The translations under genes were made by a program, and so were the position numbers. A DNA stretch of 64,000 nt from COE1 sp910588595 (GTDB lineage Bacteria; Bacillota; Clostridia; Lachnospirales; Lachnospiraceae): positions 1 to 64,000 of the forward strand of contig CARDBT010000017.1 of the NCBI GenBank assembly GCA_948957135.1, written 5' to 3'. Below are positions 59,950 to 64,000 of this stretch, in pieces (positions within the stretch are counted from its first letter, which is position 1; each line of letters starts with the position of its first letter). The notes beneath the pieces are model-generated. The model searched no databases, was not told the DNA's origin, and worked only from the letters and a program-made list of their open reading frames with translations.

Positions 59950-60088
59950 GTAACAGTTCAGCCTTCGGCTTCCTGTTACAAGCATCAAGCCATGCAAAAA
60001 CCGCTACGCGGTTGGCTTGATGCATCTAGACTGCTATGCTTTCTCACGGACTTCGCAGCATAGTGCGAAGTCCTGGCAGAACTGTTAC
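59950..60088 (-). mobile_element. MITE-like element family 1, copy D (139 bp), inside the nuclease gene
   Basis: GTAACAGTTCAGCC at 59950 and GGCAGAACTGTTAC at the other end, flanked by AATAGATC (59942-59949) and AACAGTTC (60089-60096), which agree at 6 of 8 bases. Inverted relative to copies A-C. It retains both hairpins (GGACTTCGCA..TGCGAAGTCC and GCATCAAGCCA..TGGCTTGATGC), with a different short centre (CCGCTACGCGG). Its TAA supplies the stop of the upstream nuclease piece. Confidence 0.85.
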
Positions 60089-60689
60089 AACAGTTCTATA
60101 TTTGCCTCCGATGCCACGTTTACAACGGAATCCGCATTCCGCCTGTCCTCGTCGCTGCCAAGTCCCGCGCAGTTGTCGAGAAGCTCCCTTGCATCCTCCC
60201 TGCTCAGCGTCCGTGTCAGGGAGGTGATCCACACGTGGGATTCCCTGGCAAGTTCCTTCGTCACAAGAACCTGCATCGGAAAGATCATGCCGTCGATGCG
60301 GTAGATCCCCGCTTTCTTCCTGGTCACGGAGTACTTTTCGCTGAGCTGTCCCAGCAGTTTTACAGGCTTTTCCTCCCTGACGATCGAAACCGTGGTGTCC
60401 GCATCAAAGATATCAGCAGTGCCTGCCTCCGCTTTGTACAGGCACGCGTAGGACAGTGCCTTGTAAAAAGTCCCGGCGTTCACGTCATCGCCCGGCGATT
60501 TGTACTCAAGGATATTATTCCCGAGAAAGAAATCGGCAATATCATTTTTGATCACGATGTCATGTCTCTTTTTGATGATGAGCAGGTCTATTTTCAGGGG
60601 CATTTTGCCCAGGTTATGCTCCCGCTCATAGGTCAGGTATTTCTTGTATTCCCGCAGTTCCAGTTCCACATAAGCCGTGCGCATGCAAG

Positions 60690-61111
60690 AGAACGGACAT
60701 CATGGCGATATGTCCGCCGGATGAATTTCCCATTAAAAAGATCTTGTCTGTGTCGATGTGAAAGATATCTGCGATACCCGAGATGAACTTCAAGGCGTTG
60801 CACACATCTTCGACCTGCGCCGGGAAAGTGGCAAGATCGGACTCGCGATACTCCATCGCGGCAACCACAAATCCCCGTTTGGCGAGAATGGCATATTGCG
60901 GGATGTCATTGTACATTTCCTGTTTGTGCCAGGCAGATCCGGGGATCAGCAGGATCAAAGGGTACTTTTCGTCCGTCTTCATCGCCTGCCTGTATGGAAA
61001 GACCATCTGCAGATGCCTCTTGCAGTCACCGTAATCATGATACACCACGTCCTGTGAGTATAAACACTGTATTTCATTTGAGTCTGTTTTAACCTTTATG
61101 CTTTGCTTCAT
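60690..61111 (-). pseudogene. Alpha/beta hydrolase (esterase/lipase type), C-terminal truncated
   Basis: The first 140 residues resemble acyl hydrolases of the BD-FAE type: LILLIPGSAWHKQEMYNDIP (oxyanion), AQVEDVCNALKFISGIADIF and the nucleophile elbow FLMGNSSGGHIAMMSVLLHA. The sequence then runs into the nuclease remnant; the frame continues to 60626 with unrelated codons (TAGIQEIPDL). The Asp and His of the triad are absent, so it should be inactive. Start at ATG 61111, with GGAAATAATG upstream. Confidence 0.75.
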
Positions 61112-61170
61112 TATTTCCTACCCCAAATAGTTTGCTGGATATATATACAGCAGAACGTCTGATGTCGTTA

Positions 61171-61378
61171 CTAGAGCGTGTTTGAAAAATCATTCCCGCC
61201 ATCTATATAACGACGCCATAGCGTCGTATTCACCACTTTGCGTGATATTTGCACCAGTCCTGCGTTGTCGTCAGTCAACGATGCCATCGCATTGCCTCCT
61301 TCCACCGCCTTGTCCTGTCACAAATATCAGGCACTGTTTTTCACTGTTATTTAGGCAACACTGTACTAAAGCGGATAG
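61171..61378. repeat. Repeat family 3, longest copy
   Basis: It starts CTAGAGCGTGTTTGAAAAAT CATTCCCGCC, matched inverted at 42643-42672; the 14-base end CAAACACGCTCTAG also occurs alone at 14248-14261. Inside, GTTGTCGTCAGTCAACGATGCC resembles 47676-47697. The right border is not certain. Composition and lack of frames suggest another short noncoding element. Confidence 0.5.
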
Positions 61379-61510
61379 ATATATGCCTTCTGTACGAATC
61401 CATTATAGCATACAGGATGATCCAGGTGCAATCAGATCCTCATTATAGACAATGTCTCTGCCACAAGTAAGGAACTGTTCTATAAAACGGATAAAAAACA
61501 GATTTGAGTA

Positions 61511-61550
61511 TTGACAAATCATTTCACGTGTAATAAAATGATTACACATG
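61511..61550 (+). promoter_or_regulatory. Promoter with overlapping ArsR-type operator
   Basis: TTGACA and TAAAAT are 17 bases apart. The imperfect palindrome CACGTGTAAT-AAAATG-ATTACACATG (61525-61550, 9 of 10 pairs) covers the -10 box, a classic place for an autoregulatory repressor site. The ArsR-type gene is the second gene of the operon. Confidence 0.75.
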
Positions 61551-61588
61551 ATACAAAAATAAAAATGAAAAATGAAGGGAGAATGCAT

Positions 61589-61816
61589 ATGTACAATATC
61601 ATGCCAGTGATCGGGGCAGTCGGCGCGATCGTTATCATTGTAGTTTATCTGATCGTCAAGGGGATGGAGCGGAAAGTCCAGTACAGCTGTCTGGATCAGG
61701 AGAAGTTCAATCATTTTGTGGAGGAGATCCGGCGTGAAAACGCAGAGATCCGAAAGGATCTGCAGACTGTGCGGACAAAGGTTGAATCGATCGACAAAAT
61801 GATGGAAGAGATCTAG
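61589..61816 (+). CDS. Small single-helix membrane protein (75 aa)
   Basis: Residues 5-24 (MPVIGAVGAIVIIVVYLIVK) form a membrane helix. The cytoplasmic part (EKFNHFVEEIRRENAEIRKD, LQTVRTKVESIDKMMEEI) is a coiled coil. No family name. The stop is 2 bases before the ArsR-type gene, so the pair is one operon; the small protein may serve as its sensor or as part of the exported-protein unit it controls. GAAGGGA lies 8 bases before ATG 61589; ATG 61583 is also possible. Confidence 0.75.
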   Translation: MYNIMPVIGAVGAIVIIVVYLIVKGMERKVQYSCLDQEKFNHFVEEIRRENAEIRKDLQTVRTKVESIDKMMEEI

Positions 61817-61818
61817 CT

Positions 61819-62169
61819 ATGGAAAATTTTGTTGGCGACTTGAGTCTAAAGAAGTATGAGGACTATGTAAATGTCTTCGATGCGCTGTCCCACCCCGCAA
61901 GGATCAAGATCATCGGGATCCTTGCGGAGGGACGGCAGTATGTGAGCGAGCTGGCAAGGCTGGTAAACATCAGCAGACCGCTGCTCTACATGCATCTAAA
62001 GAAGCTGGAGGCGGCGCGGCTTGTGACCAGCACGATGGAATTGTCCGACAGCGGAAAGGCAATGAAGTTTTATGCGCTGGAAGATTTTGATCTGCGGATC
62101 ACGCGGGAAATGCTGAGACAGCTTTCAGAACATATCATCATTGAGAATCCGGATGGAAAGGAGAGATGA
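61819..62169 (+). CDS. ArsR-type winged-helix transcriptional regulator
   Basis: 116 residues. VFDALSHPARIKIIGILAEG and YVSELARLVNISRPLLYMHL, then KKLEAARLVTSTMELSDSGK, show an ArsR/SmtB-like winged helix with H-P-x-R. No Cys or metal ligand set is visible, so it is probably not a metal sensor. It follows a small membrane protein by 2 bases. The palindrome on the operon promoter is its likely binding site. Confidence 0.88.
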   Translation: MENFVGDLSLKKYEDYVNVFDALSHPARIKIIGILAEGRQYVSELARLVNISRPLLYMHLKKLEAARLVTSTMELSDSGKAMKFYALEDFDLRITREMLRQLSEHIIIENPDGKER

Positions 62170-62702
62170 CCGCATAAATTCATATTTTCAAAAGAATGAT
62201 TTTAGTGTAAGATAGGATTATACAGGCTGAGTTACAGGGGCTCTTGGAATCTCTTTGCTTATCCCATTGCGGAGCGGTTCTGAGAGCTCCTGTTTTAATA
62301 GGAGATATGAACGTATGGTGAAGTATGAAAGAGAACCTAAGGAGGTATTCCGTCTGCACTTTGAGACGCTGCGGCACAAGCACAGACCGTATGTACTATC
62401 TGATGATAGAGTTTGAGCACACAGATCAGAAAGATCCGGAGCTTGCCTTCGGGGGGCTGCGAATGGTATCTGTGTTGATTTGTTGATTATGCGAGGGGGC
62501 GGGAGGTGAAGATTATTCTGAACGCGCCGAGGGAGAGCAACGCCGAAGAGTTTGTGCGGCTAAAGTCGATTGGGCTGGGGACGGTTCCGGCGGATTTCGA
62601 TGCGGATATCTCCCATCTGTAAAACGTGTCGCCGCACCCGCAATGTTGCAGAGTGCACCTTCAAATTGGTTCAGTTTTTGACATGAAAGGATTAGAATAA
62701 CG
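62170..62702 (+). other. Degraded region with short gene remnants
   Basis: These 533 bases contain no intact gene. MVKYEREPKEVFRLHFETLR (from 62315) ends after about 33 codons. GTG 62506 opens MKIILNAPRESNAEEFVRLK and stops at 62622. Both look like pieces of former genes. The stretch 62623-62702 is the leader of the XRE-type gene. The order of fragments suggests deletion of what once followed the ArsR-type gene. Confidence 0.5.
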
Positions 62703-63302
62703 ATGACAACAGGTGAAAAGTTAGCACTGCTCCGGAAGAAAAAAGGGATCACGCAGGAGGCATTATCGGAGATCTTGAATGTCTCGCGCCAGTCGGTCTC
62801 GCGCTGGGAGATGGATATTGCGTTTCCCGAGACGGACAAGCTGATCAGGCTGAGTAAACTGTACGGATGCAGCGTTGATTATCTGCTCAATGACGATATT
62901 CAGGAAAGCAGCGCGGCACAGGTGTGCGCAGATGTGGATGTGTATTATCAGTTCCTACAGGAATGCGGTTATTTTTTCCTGGCGACATCGGTTGATGACA
63001 AACCCAGACTGCGGCCCTTTGGAATGATCTATTCCAGCGATAAGCATCTGTTTATCGTCACGGACAAGCGAAAAAAGGTGTGCGCAGAGCTGACGGAAAA
63101 TCCGCAGTTTGCGGTGGCAGGTTACAACACGGGAACCCGCAGATGGATCCGTATCAGCGGCAGGGCGGAGGTGGAGACATCGAGTGTGGTCCGGGAGGAA
63201 ATGATGGTGCGCTATCCGTCGCTGCGACAGAAATATCTCGATGAGACAGGGATATACATTGTGATCTACAGGCTGCTTATCGAAGATGCAGATATTATGT
63301 AA
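62703..63302 (+). CDS. XRE-type HTH fused to a flavin split-barrel (PNPOx-like) domain
   Basis: 199 residues. Residues 4-60 form an XRE/Cro HTH (EKLALLRKKKGITQEALSEI, NVSRQSVSRWEMDIAFPETD). From about 80 the PNPOx-like domain follows (YQFLQECGYFFLATSVDDKP, LRPFGMIYSSDKHLFIVTD, VAGYNTGTRRWIRISGRAEV). Such a pair could be a flavin- or F420-binding redox sensor that controls transcription. Ribosome site AAAGGA, 10 bases from ATG. The next gene is a stand-alone split-barrel protein, 15 bases later. Confidence 0.88.
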   Translation: MTTGEKLALLRKKKGITQEALSEILNVSRQSVSRWEMDIAFPETDKLIRLSKLYGCSVDYLLNDDIQESSAAQVCADVDVYYQFLQECGYFFLATSVDDKPRLRPFGMIYSSDKHLFIVTDKRKKVCAELTENPQFAVAGYNTGTRRWIRISGRAEVETSSVVREEMMVRYPSLRQKYLDETGIYIVIYRLLIEDADIM

Positions 63303-63317
63303 AAAGGAGACAAACCA

Positions 63318-63743
63318 ATGGAGAAATTGAATGAGGAAACAAAAAAGCTGATGGATGAGCGCTTTGGGCACGACAACGTGATCGCGCTTGCGACGCAGGA
63401 CGGTGATATGCCAAGCGTCCGCTATGTCGACGGGTATTATGAGGACGGGGCATTCTACGTCATCACCTACGCGCTCTCCAACAAAATGCAGCAGCTTGCC
63501 AAAAACCCCAACATAGCGATCGCCGGAGAATGGTTTACCGCGCATGGCAGAGGCGTGAACCTCGGGTATTTCGGGAAGGAAGAGAACAAAGCCATTGCGG
63601 GTAAACTGAGAGAAGCATTTGCGGCATGGATCGACAATGGGCACAACAACTTTGATGATGTGAACACCTGCATACTTTGCATCCGGCTGACGGACGGGGT
63701 ACTCTTCTCGTATGGGACGAGGTATGATATTGCATTTTCATAA
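63318..63743 (+). CDS. Pyridoxamine 5'-phosphate oxidase-like flavoprotein
   Basis: 141 residues: IALATQDGDMPSVRYVDGYY, FYVITYALSNKMQQLAKNPN and GEWFTAHGRGVNLGYFGKEE match the FMN split-barrel fold of PNPOx-like and nitroreductase-related proteins. A true pdxH function is unlikely because the length (about 215 in PdxH) and the phosphate contacts do not fit. It is in operon with the XRE-fusion gene, which may regulate it. AAAGGAG is 9 bases before ATG. Confidence 0.85.
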   Translation: MEKLNEETKKLMDERFGHDNVIALATQDGDMPSVRYVDGYYEDGAFYVITYALSNKMQQLAKNPNIAIAGEWFTAHGRGVNLGYFGKEENKAIAGKLREAFAAWIDNGHNNFDDVNTCILCIRLTDGVLFSYGTRYDIAFS

Positions 63744-64000
63744 AGATGAGGCGCACAGGGACTGTCAGGATCAGCCAGCTTGCGGCGATAAAGCAGTCCC
63801 TTGTCACACAGTTGTTTCAGCACGGCGTGCGTCGTCGTGCTCTTCTAGGTACAGGATGCAGGTTTTACCAGTTCCGATGAAGGGATCTGCAAAGATCCGT
63901 CACAATTGTTTCCGGTTCAGCATCGCAATGCCCAAGAAAGCAAAGGCGGCGCCGGATAAAACGGTCACAACAATGGATAAACGGTACGAGGATGCCGCCG
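63744..64000 (-). pseudogene. Remnants: BlaI-like fragment and C-terminus of a membrane protein
   Basis: On the minus strand 63850-63744 reads STTTHAVLKQLCDKGLLYRR and then merges into the preceding gene's 3' end; it resembles part of a BlaI-type winged helix. Further right, 64000-63900 reads RLSIVVTVLSGAAFAFLGIA and MLNRKQL-stop, the C-terminal helix of a membrane protein cut by the window edge. Neither piece has a visible start. Low confidence. Confidence 0.4.

Larger units (their letters stand above)
59725..60684 (-). pseudogene. PD-(D/E)XK (Rpn-like) nuclease gene split by repeat copy D
   Basis: The N-terminal piece (60684-60085) has EYKKYLTYEREHNLGKMPLK, LDLLIIKKRHD and the active-site NNILEYKSPGDDVNAGTF down to NIEL. 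After a 139-base MITE-like insertion the frame resumes as LFKRMIQEGDQMCEELKELL and ends with four LADKDAK heptads and LLAEAGIKE (59949-59725). Removing the element and one copy of its 8-base duplication joins the halves in frame. The N-terminus is also missing: codons before VELELREYK have been replaced by the end of an esterase gene. The gene is therefore damaged twice. Confidence 0.85.
61112..61588 (+). other. Intergenic region with repeat family 3 and an operator
   Basis: These 477 bases contain the family 3 repeat from 61171 on, a stub AAGGAACTGTTCTA (61468) resembling the end of family 2 elements, and the promoter/operator of the membrane protein-ArsR operon (61511-61550). No gene. Confidence 0.6.

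Overview
The window looks like a chromosomal contig from a Gram-positive, anaerobic gut Clostridium of the Lachnospiraceae type. This is judged from gene content and protein style, because no 16S is present. Pointers are strong AGGAGG ribosome sites with some GTG/TTG starts, the rpsF-ssb-rpsR and gdpP-rplI-dnaB blocks, pyruvate formate-lyase fermentation, GH43/GH51 arabinosidases, LytTR/GHKL two-component systems and many GNAT and hypothetical genes. The sequence opens inside a tRNA-Asn and contains one 100-N assembly gap (37767-37866).

Layout. 1-2.7 kb: two tRNAs and a FeoA-FeoB fusion iron transporter. 2.8-8.7 kb: a SUKH-type protein, ispE with a GntR regulator, a DUF1934 protein, a small alarmone synthetase and an RpiB-type isomerase. 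8.9-18.1 kb: a MATE pump, a potassium channel fused to a RyR domain, a LytTR two-component system and a paired ABC exporter. 19-26.8 kb: secreted/LysM proteins, GH43 and GH51 arabinofuranosidases, a GH25 lysozyme-like protein and a sirtuin. 26.9-34.6 kb: housekeeping block (S6, SSB, S18, PepT, GdpP, L9, DnaB, a MerR-like protein). 34.7-40.1 kb: ferredoxin, PFL activase, an orphan BlaI-type regulator and a pyruvate formate-lyase whose glycyl-radical domain is a separate 81-residue gene. 40.3-54 kb: GGDEF protein, UvrA paralogue, serine hydrolase, chemoreceptor, a second LytTR system and assorted enzymes. 54-64 kb: accessory and decaying region with DUF1963, an AraC-BtrH-like fusion, a partly eroded ABC transporter, broken nuclease and esterase genes, an ArsR-type operon with a visible operator, and two flavin split-barrel proteins.

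The most distinctive signals are: (a) the split pyruvate formate-lyase, where 679 + 81 residues add up to the 760 of the one-piece E. coli enzyme, with a small Cys-rich gene between the halves and a 63-bp duplication of the gene tail at the assembly gap; (b) a family of four 126-158 bp MITE-like elements with 14-bp inverted ends (GTWACAGTTCAGCC) and 8-bp target duplications, one of which splits a nuclease gene in frame; (c) a second short repeat family (three copies) whose right end lies at the ribosome site of the MATE gene; (d) five tandem 64-bp units upstream of the BlaI-type gene; (e) the K+ channel-RyR and AraC-BtrH domain fusions; (f) an ArsR-type operator lying on its own -10 box.

All assignments come from reading the sequence; no database search was possible. 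Start codons were chosen from Shine-Dalgarno spacing and often differ from the longest possible open frame.
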